The position numbers and the translations under genes were made by a program. The notes under the pieces are model-generated. The model made no database searches and was not told where the DNA came from. It saw only the letters and a list, made by a program, of their open reading frames with translations. Positions 26,592 to 34,746 of a stretch of DNA of 41,377 bases are shown piece by piece. Each line of letters opens with the position of its first letter. Positions within the stretch are counted from its first letter, which is position 1. Source of the stretch: an uncultured Bacteroides sp. (GTDB taxonomy: Bacteria > Bacteroidota > Bacteroidia > Bacteroidales > Bacteroidaceae); assembly GCA_947074295.1 (NCBI GenBank), contig CAMTPC010000015.1, forward strand, positions 1 through 41,377, in the 5' to 3' direction.

Positions 26592-26945
26592 TCATTTCAC
26601 ATCAATCCCTCTGTTTTTAAGAGTCATGTTCATCAATGCTACATACTTAGTGTACTGCTCAGGAGTCAATGTCTTTTTCATCAACTTCAGATTTCCGTAA
26701 ACGGCTTTGTGCAGTTTTTCTTCTTTGTTCTTCTTTGCGCCAGACGCTTTTTCCATCTGTTCAGTGAAGTAAACGCTGATGTTAGCTACTTCTTCAGCTT
26801 GCAATGAAGTGAGGTTCAAATACTTACTCAACTTGTAAACGTTGATGTTACCTTCCCATTTTGCAGTTGTAGGTTGATTTCCAGCTGCAAATGTTGTAGC
26901 AGCAAGGCAGATAGCTGCCACTAATGTTAATCCAAATCTTTTCAT
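26592..26945 (-). CDS. Small exported LTxxQ-type helical protein
   Basis: A 117-residue protein with a clear signal peptide (MKRFGLTLVAAICLAATTFA). The mature part is helical, Lys-rich, and contains two LTxxQ motifs: LTSLQAEEVANIS (about 46-58) and LTPEQYTKYVALM (about 97-109). In the Spy/CpxP family such paired motifs mark a periplasmic, cradle-shaped stress chaperone; here the protein is shorter and I infer only a general similarity. A good promoter lies at 27052-27081, with a large imperfect dyad over it that could bind a regulator. It is monocistronic. Confidence 0.8.
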   Translation of the reverse strand: MKRFGLTLVAAICLAATTFAAGNQPTTAKWEGNINVYKLSKYLNLTSLQAEEVANISVYFTEQMEKASGAKKNKEEKLHKAVYGNLKLMKKTLTPEQYTKYVALMNMTLKNRGIDVK

Positions 26946-27051
26946 AATACCTACTTTTTTAAATTGTTACCTAAAAACTAAATCCTAAAATATAATCTAA
27001 TACCTATTAAAAACTGACTTAAGCGCTTAGTCTTTTTCTTTTTTACCTATG

Positions 27052-27081
27052 CAAATATAGAAACATGTTTTGGAACACAAA
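27052..27081 (-). promoter_or_regulatory. Promoter of the LTxxQ gene
   Basis: The minus strand reads TTTG (27081-27078), 18 bp, TATATTTG (27059-27052), giving a leader of about 100 nt before the ATG at 26945. Its -33 half lies inside the dyad at 27061-27119. Confidence 0.6.
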
Positions 27082-27119
27082 AGCATTTAATGCTAAAAAT
27101 GTGTTTTACAACATATTTC
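27061..27119. repeat. Imperfect dyad over the LTxxQ promoter
   Basis: Centred on T27088, the inner arms AGCATT/AATGCT are perfect, the next arms AACACA/TGTGTT are perfect but unequally spaced, and the outer ends (AAACATGTT versus AACATATTT) match in most positions. The dyad covers the -33 element. It could be an operator, or a terminator-like fold at the end of the lysO transcript, although no T-tract follows. Confidence 0.4.
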
Positions 27120-27194
27120 TTGATATAGGTCAAGAGAAATCGTTCAGAATGATATAAAATGCAAAGAATTGTAATCTCATTGTAATGTGTTTGC

Positions 27195-27797
27195 CTACAC
27201 GGAGCAGAATAATGTAACCAAAAATGGCACACTGAAATCAACTAGAAAGCCATGAAAGATGGAAAGAATGACAAATTGTTGCCCAGAATAGCGAGTTATG
27301 ATCGGGAGGGTAGTATCCATTGTCGTGGCTCCACCTACAGAAATCGGTGCCAATCTGCCGAAATATCTCACTAACAACGGGGCGCAAAGCAAGGCGATGA
27401 TCTCGCGTGTGATATTGGAAAGTAGTCCGATGGTGCCTAGTTCGGCACCTTTGTATTCGGTGATGAAGATGCTGGATAGCGAATAGTATCCGAAGCCCGA
27501 GCCCACAGCAAGGCAGTCGAAGAGTGAACGTCCCGGAAGCAACAAGCCCACTACCGCACATCCACATAGTGTGCCCAATATTGTCATCAAAGGCAAAAAC
27601 ATGAGGCGAGGATTGAGCGAGCGAAAACTTCTCAGCGTATCGGGATTGCAACCTATGCTGATGCCTACGCAAAACATCAGTCCGCAGAGTGCATAATAGC
27701 TGAGGTCACTATTGAGAATGCTTTGCGGCAATAATTGATAATACCCGCACAGCGTACCTATTATAAAGAAAGAAACGATGATGATACTACCTTTCAT
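27195..27797 (-). CDS. lysO: LysO-type lysine exporter, C-terminal part (separate ORF)
   Basis: A 200-residue membrane protein with about six hydrophobic helices, matching the main DUF340 domain of the lysine exporter LysO (YbjE). The recognisable core is GLMFCVGISIGCNPDTLRSF, VGSGFGYYSLSSIFITEYKGAELGTIGLLSNITREI and GGATTMDTTLPIITRYSG. In enteric LysO this domain is joined to the N-terminal module in one chain of about 299 residues; here the two are separate genes with a 4-bp overlap and a combined length of 293. The pair presumably assembles into one exporter of lysine or a toxic analogue. Confidence 0.87.
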   Translation of the reverse strand: MKGSIIIVSFFIIGTLCGYYQLLPQSILNSDLSYYALCGLMFCVGISIGCNPDTLRSFRSLNPRLMFLPLMTILGTLCGCAVVGLLLPGRSLFDCLAVGSGFGYYSLSSIFITEYKGAELGTIGLLSNITREIIALLCAPLLVRYFGRLAPISVGGATTMDTTLPIITRYSGQQFVILSIFHGFLVDFSVPFLVTLFCSV

Positions 27798-28075
27798 GCT
27801 TTATTCTCCTTTCTTTTCGGATTGACAAAGCGCCACAATGCCCATGCGAAGAAGGCACTTCCCAACACCGCGCCGACGGTGATATAGATGGCTTCGATAC
27901 CCAGTGTGTGCAAATTATTGATGATGGCTGGATTGCCGCCCACATCGACTCCCAGCAAAAAGAGGAGTAGCCAGATAAAGAACGTGATGATCAACTGTAT
28001 CCATGACAGTTTCTTGGTGCGTAGCAGGTAACCCACCAAAACACCAATAAGCATAATGCCGACAATGGTAAACAT
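27794..28075 (-). CDS. LysO-type lysine exporter, N-terminal part (separate ORF)
   Basis: A 93-residue protein with three hydrophobic helices (roughly 2-18, 24-44 and 62-80) and a basic tail NPKRKENKA. It corresponds to the first helices of LysO: the segment LLFLLGVDVGGNPAII matches the conserved N-terminal repeat of the DUF340 fold. Its stop overlaps the ATG of the following ORF (ATGA), so translation is coupled. A -7 box lies at 28099-28106. Confidence 0.85.
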   Translation of the reverse strand: MFTIVGIMLIGVLVGYLLRTKKLSWIQLIITFFIWLLLFLLGVDVGGNPAIINNLHTLGIEAIYITVGAVLGSAFFAWALWRFVNPKRKENKA

Positions 28076-28098
28076 AAAAATAAAGTTGTATTAGCCAG

Positions 28099-28106
28099 CA
28101 AAGATA
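28099..28106 (-). promoter_or_regulatory. -7 element of the split lysO operon
   Basis: The minus strand reads TATCTTTG, 24 bp before the ATG at 28075. No TTG -33 box is present at normal spacing. Confidence 0.45.
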
Positions 28107-28117
28107 ATAGTTTTGAT

Positions 28118-28873
28118 CTATTTAAATGGATTCAACAACATGTCAAGTTCCAAACTGATATTTTCAACTACTTGTTTGGTGGCTTGTGATAGTGATCTTC
28201 CCATTAGGTCAAGGCAGGCTTCGTTGGCCATCACGGAGTCATCGTAGCGATAGTCTCGTGTCCTTTCTGTATGATCTAGCTGATATGTCTTTTCGAACAA
28301 CACCTCTTCATTTTTAGTTAGTAGAGCTTCGATGGCCAAATTGGTCCAGGCATCTCCTGCTTTATTATGGTACATTTCTATGGTTTCACCATCAAACCAT
28401 AACATGGTGTGAGTGCTTAGTATCACCTTGCTTCCTGTTTCATTCTGTACTATTTTTATATTCAGTCGATAAGTCGAATCTGCTGCAATCTCTTTTTGAT
28501 TATCTATCAAGTTGCAGCAACTACTACTGTTACATTCGGCTAACAGTGCTTCCGTAAGAAACTCGCGATAGGTTTGGGTGAGCGACCCTTCGCCCAAACG
28601 GGTCATGTATCGGGTAGATTGTATATTGTATAAGATCAAAGGGATGATATAGCCACCCTTCCGCTTCGATGTGGTGTAATAGTCCATGTTGGAATAGGGG
28701 ATAAAGTCGAGATATACATCTTGTTTCTTTTCTCCGAAATATTCGGCGGATGAGAGTTCGTAATACAAACTGGTGCGCATGGCCTGTATTTCCATCTGCA
28801 TGCTGCGGCTGCTTCGACACGAACAGAAGAGCAGTGGCAGCGCTAATAATAGATAAATGGGCTTTAATTTCAT
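28118..28873 (-). CDS. Hypothetical lipoprotein (251 aa)
   Basis: Exported lipoprotein: signal peptide MKLKPIYLLLALPLLFCSC with Cys17 or Cys19 as the lipidated residue, followed by RSSRS. The mature domain is mixed alpha/beta, with YREFLTEALLAEC, a CNSSSCCNLID segment and a stretch (STYRLNIKIVQNETGSKVILSTHTMLWFDGETIEMY) typical of small periplasmic auxiliary folds. The C-terminus is helical (QATKQVVENISLELDMLLNPF). I do not recognise the family. It has its own near-consensus promoter (28958-28989) and a hairpin in its leader, so it is probably not simply the tail of the TonB-receptor operon. Confidence 0.82.
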   Translation of the reverse strand: MKLKPIYLLLALPLLFCSCRSSRSMQMEIQAMRTSLYYELSSAEYFGEKKQDVYLDFIPYSNMDYYTTSKRKGGYIIPLILYNIQSTRYMTRLGEGSLTQTYREFLTEALLAECNSSSCCNLIDNQKEIAADSTYRLNIKIVQNETGSKVILSTHTMLWFDGETIEMYHNKAGDAWTNLAIEALLTKNEEVLFEKTYQLDHTERTRDYRYDDSVMANEACLDLMGRSLSQATKQVVENISLELDMLLNPFK

Positions 28874-28891
28874 CGAGATATTGTTTTAAGA

Positions 28892-28914
28892 CCCCAAGCT
28901 TCCCAAGCTTGGGG
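28892..28914 (-). promoter_or_regulatory. Leader hairpin of the lipoprotein gene
   Basis: A perfect 10-bp inverted repeat (CCCCAAGCTT / AAGCTTGGGG) with a 3-nt loop, ending 18 nt before the ATG at 28873 and downstream of the predicted start of transcription. It could control translation or RNA stability. Without a T tail it is a poor terminator. Confidence 0.6.
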
Positions 28915-28957
28915 ACACGAGTTTGAGTTTTAAGGATATATTTCTACTTAGGCCTGA

Positions 28958-28989
28958 CAAAGTTACCAATATAAATAATCAACTTCAAA
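28958..28989 (-). promoter_or_regulatory. Consensus promoter of the lipoprotein gene
   Basis: The minus strand reads TTTG (28989-28986), exactly 20 bp, TAACTTTG (28965-28958): a full match to the Bacteroides promoter consensus, partly inside the end of the DUF4249 gene. Transcription would start near 28951. Confidence 0.7.
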
Positions 28990-30018
28990 ATGATTGGGTG
29001 GCAAATCCATCTTTACGCTCGTTTCGGTGCTGAAGTTTACCATTCCTGTGCCACCATTCACATTGCTGGCATAGATAATGGGTTCCATCAGCATTGAGTC
29101 ATAAATATCCGAATCAAATACATTTAGTGCTTGATAATAGTTGAATGTAATGGCCGAAATATGGAGTAAACGCACATAGCATGTCAGCTCGTTTTCCAAT
29201 ACCTTAAAATACTGACCAGGACGTGGAGGAGTGTCACTACCTTTATATATATTAAGGGTGCATTCCTGCCCACTGAAACGATTATCATCAAACACATTAT
29301 AATAATTGATGACTTTATCGAATACATCATTATCATCATTGCCTATGGAGGGATTTCCATCTGTTAGTATCACATCCTCATTATTATAGGTAGTGAATGT
29401 TTTTCTTATCATCGTAGTATCTTTGATATATTCTTTATCCTCGTTGTAGAGCTGTGCCACTAAGCGATACTGACGTTCTAAAATCAGACGATAATAGTTC
29501 TTTTCATTTGGACGATCTTGAATGGTGATGCGAAATTTCATCAAACGATTGGTGTATTCTTGTGGATAGCTGATATTGACAGTCATAGTGTCGATATTGA
29601 CGATGGGCAGCGGGGCAGGCAGGATGATTTCTTCTACCCAGGCGTGATGACCTGTCTGTGGTGTCCATGCATCTATACGTACACTCTCGCCAGGGTTGAA
29701 CTTGCTAGTTATCAGAAACGAACTCTGTTTACGATTAAACCCATTATCAACAATGGCTTGCTGCTGGGCTGTTTCTACCAATACGCCATTGACGCGTACT
29801 TCGACAGTAGCTTCACTTACATCACCTATCGACTCCCTACCTGTATAGTTAAGATAGAGTATATTGTTTGTACTGTCAGTGTTGATAAAGGCATTCAGCA
29901 CTAGCATTGGTTTCGCCCCATCGGCAGGGAAGGCAAACTCGTTGACACAACTGCTGCAAATACTAAGCAATACCCCAATAAATAATAATATGTATAAATA
30001 AGAATGTTTCATCATCAT
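28963..30018 (-). CDS. DUF4249 lipoprotein partner of the TonB-dependent receptor
   Basis: Lipoprotein of 351 residues. It starts MMMKHSYLYILL with a lipobox ICSSC; the mature N-terminus CVNEFAFP and the segment KPMLVLNAFINTDSTNNILYLNYT are typical of DUF4249 proteins, which in Bacteroidetes are encoded beside TonB-dependent receptors and are thought to sit on the cell surface. The rest is beta-rich (two Ig-like regions, VEVRVNGVLVETA and MKFRITIQDRPNEKNYYRLIL). Its start codon shares one base with the receptor stop (TGATG), so the two are translationally coupled. By analogy with SusD-like partners it may help capture the receptor's substrate; that is inference. Confidence 0.9.
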   Translation of the reverse strand: MMMKHSYLYILLFIGVLLSICSSCVNEFAFPADGAKPMLVLNAFINTDSTNNILYLNYTGRESIGDVSEATVEVRVNGVLVETAQQQAIVDNGFNRKQSSFLITSKFNPGESVRIDAWTPQTGHHAWVEEIILPAPLPIVNIDTMTVNISYPQEYTNRLMKFRITIQDRPNEKNYYRLILERQYRLVAQLYNEDKEYIKDTTMIRKTFTTYNNEDVILTDGNPSIGNDDNDVFDKVINYYNVFDDNRFSGQECTLNIYKGSDTPPRPGQYFKVLENELTCYVRLLHISAITFNYYQALNVFDSDIYDSMLMEPIIYASNVNGGTGMVNFSTETSVKMDLPPNHFEVDYLYW

Positions 30019-32762
30019 CAGAATTTAAATGTATAAGATACCGAAGGAATAAGTGGAAGTATGGTCAGTTTCACCAAACGGCGGCGGCCAGGTACAAACT
30101 CGCTAACCATATTACCCGTTGTTTCATCATATCCCAGTTGATAGTATTCATAGCTACTGTCATTGTAAATCATATTGGGGTTCATGGCATTGTAGGTATT
30201 GTAAGCGCTGATGTTCCAGATACGTTCTCCACGTTTGGTTTTTTTGCGGAAGTTGATACCCACATTTAAACGGTGGCTGGCTGGTAGTCTATAGTTGTTT
30301 CTTTTTTCTACTAAATCTACTTGAGTCAGTCCGCTTGTTTGTCCTGTATCGTTAGGACGTAACACCACTGTTGCTTGGTCGGCGATGGTTGCAGTACCAC
30401 CAGTGGCAAACATCCACGTAGCACTCACATCGATGCGATTGCTGAATTTATGATTGACTACTAGATTTACCGTATGTCTGCGATCGTACTTATAAGGGAA
30501 ACGATAACCGTTGTTGATGCTACCGTCGGCAAATATTCGGTCGCTCTTTGCCAGTGTATATGACAGCCATCCTGTGGTGCGTCCCGATAGCTTTTGTAGC
30601 ATGAATTCTATACCCATCGATCTGCCTTTTCCTCGCTCTATCTTATCCTCCCAACCTGTAGATGATCCATAAAAGCTACTGCCATTCTTATACTCCAACA
30701 CATTGTACATATCTTTATAATAACCCTCTACGGATAACTCCCACCCACGAGGCCATATGTAGTAGGCACCCATCGAATACTGGTGAGCACGCATGGGCTT
30801 GATGGCTTTCGTCACAGGCACCCAAAGATCGGTGGGCATGCCGATGCTGCCCGATGTCAAGAGATGTATGTACTGACACATCTGTGTATAAGAGGCCTTG
30901 AAAGCTAGCCCCTTGGTAGCTTGATAGCGTGCCGATAGTCGAGGTTGAACCGAAAAATAGTTCTTTTCCTGAACATTGAACAACGAAAAGTGCACACCGA
31001 GGTTCATGCGTAGTCGACGGCCTATATTAAAATTGTCTTCAATATAGGCTGTCAGTTCGTGTGCACGGACGCGGCTATTGTTGGTGTTATAATATGACGT
31101 GTCTTGAACCACTTGATTCTCGTCGAGTTCCTTTATCTTCGTTGAGGCTACTTCTGGATGAAAGTTGTGTCGCTGATAAGCGGCACCAAACTTCACGTCA
31201 TGAGTGGCCACAGGTGTATAGTCAAAATCAATCATATACGACCAATCGCGAATACCCGAATTATAGCGTGATGAAAAGCTGTTTTGAGTTTGGGCTTTAT
31301 CTTGTGTTTCAGTGTAAGTCGCATCCGACTTCATATTACACTGATATTTATTGTAAGCCAGCGTCATATTGGCAAACAGCTTTGAGGTAAATACCAGGTT
31401 GAGCCGTGCCGATCCGATCAGGTTACCCCAGTTCATGCTCATTTTATCTCGACTTTTTCCTGTCACTTCCCATAAAGTGATCCCGTCACTATAATACCCG
31501 TTGTAACTATCATATTTTTGATTTAATCCATAATGATCTCTACCATTGTAAAAACTCAGATACAAGCGTGCCTTGTCCGAGAAACGATGATTGATCTTCG
31601 CATTGATATCATAGAAATAATATCTGATCTTTTCTTCTGACTTTATGAATGGTAGTGTCATGATATCTATATAAGAGCGGCGAGCAGACACATTGAACGA
31701 AGTACGCCCTTTGATGATGGGACCTTCCAGTTGCACTTTGCTAGCTAATAGTCCTATGCTCACCATGCCATGGTACTTGTGCATATCGCCATCATTGGTA
31801 CGCACATCGACTACCGATGAGAGTCTGCCCCCGAAACGTGCCGGAAACGATCCCTTGAATAGTGTCACTTTCTTCACCGCTTCGGGCGTGAACACCGAAA
31901 AGAACCCGAAAATATGATCTACGTTATATACGGGAATCCCATCTAGCAATATCAGATTCTGGTCTATGCTACCCCCACGCACATGTAGACCTGCCGAACC
32001 TTCTACACCGGCTTGTACGCCAGGCATCATCTGGATGGTTTTCATCACATCGGGTTCGCCCAGTATGGAAGGCGTGTTTTGCAACTGTGTCATCGGTATA
32101 TCGATAGAACTCATGTGAGTAGCATTGATACCCACTTCTGTCTTGTCCGACAATATCACTACCTCTTGTAGCTCATTGCGTGTGTTCAGCTTCATATGGA
32201 TCACCGTATCCTTGGTTAGTGTCAGCATGAAGCGCTGCGTGTCATAGCCCATATACGAATAATTCAGCTCTGTCAACCCCTCAGGGAGGGTGAGACTATA
32301 GAAACCATATGCATTGCTCACAGCTCCACGTCGGTGAAGAAGATCCATGATATTGGCGCCAATGAGTGTCTCGGCTGATGCTTCGTCAGTTATAGTACCA
32401 CTTATGGTGAAATTACGTTTCGTTTGAGGCATTTCTTTCTTATATAGTAAGATATGCTTTCCTTTCAATTCATAACCAATCGGTTGTTTGTCAAAGGCGG
32501 TTTTTAGAACCTCTGTAATCGTCTTACCCTTTAGATGCAGGCTGATGGGACGATTAATCCTCACCTCTTCGCCATAGATGAAAGAGTAATCAGTCAAGCT
32601 TTCTACTTTCCTGATCAACTCTTCCAAAGTGGCTTCTTTCAGATCGATAGAGATTGTAGGTTGAGGCTGCTGCGCACGCAATGAACCTTGCAGCAGTACT
32701 ATCAGCATAGTCAGCAAAAGCAATCTGCCTTTAGCTGAGCTGATCATGTATAATAATGTCAT
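30018..32762 (-). CDS. TonB-dependent receptor with N-terminal STN signalling domain
   Basis: Outer-membrane receptor of 914 residues. In order: signal peptide (to about RAQ31), an STN/secretin-type signalling domain (37-108, ISIDLKEATLEELIRKVE ... KGKHILLYKK), a carboxypeptidase-regulatory-like domain (117-195, ISGTITDEASAETLIGANI), the plug (about 205-325, GLHVRGGSIDQNLILLDGIPVYN, FPARFGGRLSSVVDV) and a 22-strand barrel ending in aromatic Phe (YTFKF). STN domains signal ligand occupancy to FecR-type anti-sigma factors; the FecR gene lies directly upstream with a 4-bp overlap. The ligand (siderophore, heme, peptide or glycan) is not determined by sequence; there is no SusD neighbour, so a glycan is less likely. 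Confidence 0.95.
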   Translation of the reverse strand: MTLLYMISSAKGRLLLLTMLIVLLQGSLRAQQPQPTISIDLKEATLEELIRKVESLTDYSFIYGEEVRINRPISLHLKGKTITEVLKTAFDKQPIGYELKGKHILLYKKEMPQTKRNFTISGTITDEASAETLIGANIMDLLHRRGAVSNAYGFYSLTLPEGLTELNYSYMGYDTQRFMLTLTKDTVIHMKLNTRNELQEVVILSDKTEVGINATHMSSIDIPMTQLQNTPSILGEPDVMKTIQMMPGVQAGVEGSAGLHVRGGSIDQNLILLDGIPVYNVDHIFGFFSVFTPEAVKKVTLFKGSFPARFGGRLSSVVDVRTNDGDMHKYHGMVSIGLLASKVQLEGPIIKGRTSFNVSARRSYIDIMTLPFIKSEEKIRYYFYDINAKINHRFSDKARLYLSFYNGRDHYGLNQKYDSYNGYYSDGITLWEVTGKSRDKMSMNWGNLIGSARLNLVFTSKLFANMTLAYNKYQCNMKSDATYTETQDKAQTQNSFSSRYNSGIRDWSYMIDFDYTPVATHDVKFGAAYQRHNFHPEVASTKIKELDENQVVQDTSYYNTNNSRVRAHELTAYIEDNFNIGRRLRMNLGVHFSLFNVQEKNYFSVQPRLSARYQATKGLAFKASYTQMCQYIHLLTSGSIGMPTDLWVPVTKAIKPMRAHQYSMGAYYIWPRGWELSVEGYYKDMYNVLEYKNGSSFYGSSTGWEDKIERGKGRSMGIEFMLQKLSGRTTGWLSYTLAKSDRIFADGSINNGYRFPYKYDRRHTVNLVVNHKFSNRIDVSATWMFATGGTATIADQATVVLRPNDTGQTSGLTQVDLVEKRNNYRLPASHRLNVGINFRKKTKRGERIWNISAYNTYNAMNPNMIYNDSSYEYYQLGYDETTGNMVSEFVPGRRRLVKLTILPLIPSVSYTFKF

Positions 32763-33649
32763 AGTCTGTTTTTGATAATATATTGTTTTTCGTCTAGTTT
32801 TTGAAAGTGGAAGTCGCGTCCACTTTGAAGTAGTTCAAGTATTTCGTCCAACGATTCTCCATTGGCAAAGCGGGCTGTCAGATGATAGTCGCCCAGGTCG
32901 TGTTCAGCTATCTCTATGCTCACTCCAAAAGAGTTACCTAGTTTGCGTGCAATCTCGCTCAATGGCTGTTTATTGAATACGAAAATGCCTTTCTGCCAAA
33001 CTATGGCGTTCGTGGGTAGTTCCAGTGTCTCCAGCAATAGTGTTTTATTGGCTTTATTGTATATGGCACATTGGTCGGGGCTGAGAACGATACGTTCATC
33101 GCACACATCACTGCTCACAGCTACAGATCCCTCGAATAGAGTAGTGACTACATCTGGATTGTTGGCGTAGGCTTCAATATTGAACACAGTGCCCAACACC
33201 TCAACATTTATCTCCTGTGCATTTACTACAAAGGGTTTGCTCTGGTCTTTTGCTACTTCAAAATAGCCTTCGCCACTCAGTGTCACTTCGCGTCTGTCTC
33301 CTTTAAAGCGCTTAGGATAGGTAAGTGATGAATAGTGATTCAATGTGACCCGGCTACCATCAGATAGCTCTATACTGATTTGTTGTGACAGTGTTTCGAT
33401 GGTCTGCATGGCGGGTGGCAACATGTATTGATAGATGCTCCACGACAATGCCGCTATCATCACAATAGCCGCAATGGTTGCCCAGCGGCTGCTGAAACGA
33501 AGCTTCCACCTTTTGTCTTCCACCTTCACTAATCGAGGTTGAAGCAGCTTGAAACTCTCCTCTGCCGAAAAGCGGCCACGTGGCGAGCGGGTCGATCCTG
33601 CTAGTTGTTCCAGCATTTTGTCTCTCTCTGTATCAGTATATTTGGTCAT
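32759..33649 (-). CDS. FecR-family anti-sigma factor
   Basis: Inner-membrane regulator of 296 residues that transmits the receptor's signal to the ECF sigma factor. The N-terminal cytoplasmic part (1-54) would bind sigma. One membrane helix lies at about 55-76 (WATIAAIVMIAALSWSIY). The periplasmic FecR domain follows with ISIELSDGSRVTLNHYSSLTYPKRF, REVTLSGEGYFEVAKD and the conserved PFVVNAQEINVEVLGTVFNIEAY, then a C-terminal STN-like DUF4974 domain (FVFNKQPLSEIARKLGNSFGV). It overlaps the receptor gene by 4 bp (ATGA). Confidence 0.95.
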   Translation of the reverse strand: MTKYTDTERDKMLEQLAGSTRSPRGRFSAEESFKLLQPRLVKVEDKRWKLRFSSRWATIAAIVMIAALSWSIYQYMLPPAMQTIETLSQQISIELSDGSRVTLNHYSSLTYPKRFKGDRREVTLSGEGYFEVAKDQSKPFVVNAQEINVEVLGTVFNIEAYANNPDVVTTLFEGSVAVSSDVCDERIVLSPDQCAIYNKANKTLLLETLELPTNAIVWQKGIFVFNKQPLSEIARKLGNSFGVSIEIAEHDLGDYHLTARFANGESLDEILELLQSGRDFHFQKLDEKQYIIKNRL

Positions 33650-33670
33650 CAGTCCTTTTTTTTAAATTCG

Positions 33671-34090
33671 TTATTTTGGCGTGAGCTGTATGGTTGTTTT
33701 AGTTGTTTCTGCATTTTTCCATTGTGGAGTACAGGTCACATGGATATAAACCCCCTTTACTACTTTCCCTGGAAATACTTTTACTGTAGCATTGGCCTCT
33801 TTCTTGCCGGCTTTGATTATCACTTCCTTTTCGCAAAGTTGAAAGCTATCGCCTCCCACTGGTGGCATATTCACCGAAAGACGAACCTTACGATCCTCTT
33901 TTTTCTTATCCACCGCGATCACTTTGAGGTGTATCACATCTTCCTTCGCGCTACTGTTGTAGGTATAATTGATATAGGTCTTGTCAAAACCCACATAGTC
34001 ATCCGGATAATTGGTGTGACTATCCGAGCAACACATCAATAAAAGACCTGCACATAGCAGCATCAGAGTTTTCAAATGGCTTCTTTTCAT
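33671..34090 (-). CDS. Small lipoprotein between sigma factor and FecR (DUF4843-like)
   Basis: A 139-residue lipoprotein with signal peptide and lipobox LLMCC. The mature sequence is a single beta-sandwich-like domain: YVGFDKTYINYTYNSS, then DVIHLKVIAVDKKKEDRKVRLSVNM, then FQLCEKEVIIKAGKKEANATVKVF. This order (aromatic start, dRkV.l.V block, vIkAGk..a.v.V block) resembles the first domain of DUF4843 or Calx-beta-type surface proteins; the assignment is tentative. Its placement inside the sigma-FecR-receptor cluster (69 bp after sigma, 21 bp before FecR) suggests that it belongs to the same signalling or uptake unit, possibly as a surface or periplasmic accessory. Confidence 0.75.
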   Translation of the reverse strand: MKRSHLKTLMLLCAGLLLMCCSDSHTNYPDDYVGFDKTYINYTYNSSAKEDVIHLKVIAVDKKKEDRKVRLSVNMPPVGGDSFQLCEKEVIIKAGKKEANATVKVFPGKVVKGVYIHVTCTPQWKNAETTKTTIQLTPK

Positions 34091-34159
34091 GTTACGTCTA
34101 AATGTTTTAATTGAACTTGTTACATGAATAAAGACCGAACTGATCCAAAAACTCCCTAT

Positions 34160-34729
34160 CTAGGTACCCACTTTTTTTTCTTTTTCTGTCTGAAAAATAA
34201 TTTCCTTCATTCGCTTAGTGGCTTTTTGCAACTGCGCATCCACTGTTTTAGTACTGATATTCAGCGCTTCGGCTACCTGCGCATAACTTTGTTTTTCTTC
34301 GCGGATACGAATGAATATTTCTCGACATTTATCGGGCAATCGGTCCAAAGCCTTTACATAGCGTGCAAAAAGTTCTTCAGTGATGAGCAATTCCTCGGGC
34401 GATGGCGCATCATTCACTACCTCGGGTGATGCTGAGTCGAAGTGGTTTTCGCGCCGTTGCTCTTTTTCCAGATAGTTGAGTGAAGCATTCTTGGTTAGCA
34501 CAAAGCAATAGTCCTCGATGCTGTTCACTTCGGGAAGCGTTTCGCGCTGGTTCCACAGTTTCAGAAAAATATCGAGTACCACCTCTTGTGCCCACTCTTC
34601 GCAATGCAGATAATAATAGGCAATGCGGAAAAGTCGGTCATAAGTCATATCATAAAACTGGCGGAAGGCAGTCTGGGAATCCCACTCCTTCATCTGTCGT
34701 AGCAGTCGTCGTACTTCTGATTCGGTCAT
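34160..34729 (-). CDS. ECF sigma factor of the FecR/TonB-receptor cluster
   Basis: A 189-residue sigma factor. The start is ATG 34729 (MTESEVRRLL); an upstream in-frame TTG at 34762 would overlap hemW and is less likely. Region 2 covers about 20-90 (AFRQFYDMTYDRLFRIAYYYL, the EEWAQEVVLDIFLKLW helix, SIEDYCFVLTKNASLNYLEKE) and region 4 about 120-180 (LPDKCREIFIRIREEKQSYAQVAEALNISTKTVDAQLQKA), the Bacteroidetes FecI-like form. It should be held inactive by the FecR protein encoded downstream and switch on the receptor operon, including its own. It starts 17 bp after hemW, so hemW transcription may also reach it. Confidence 0.93.
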   Translation of the reverse strand: MTESEVRRLLRQMKEWDSQTAFRQFYDMTYDRLFRIAYYYLHCEEWAQEVVLDIFLKLWNQRETLPEVNSIEDYCFVLTKNASLNYLEKEQRRENHFDSASPEVVNDAPSPEELLITEELFARYVKALDRLPDKCREIFIRIREEKQSYAQVAEALNISTKTVDAQLQKATKRMKEIIFQTEKEKKVGT

Positions 34730-34746
34730 GTATGGTTGGCTATCTG

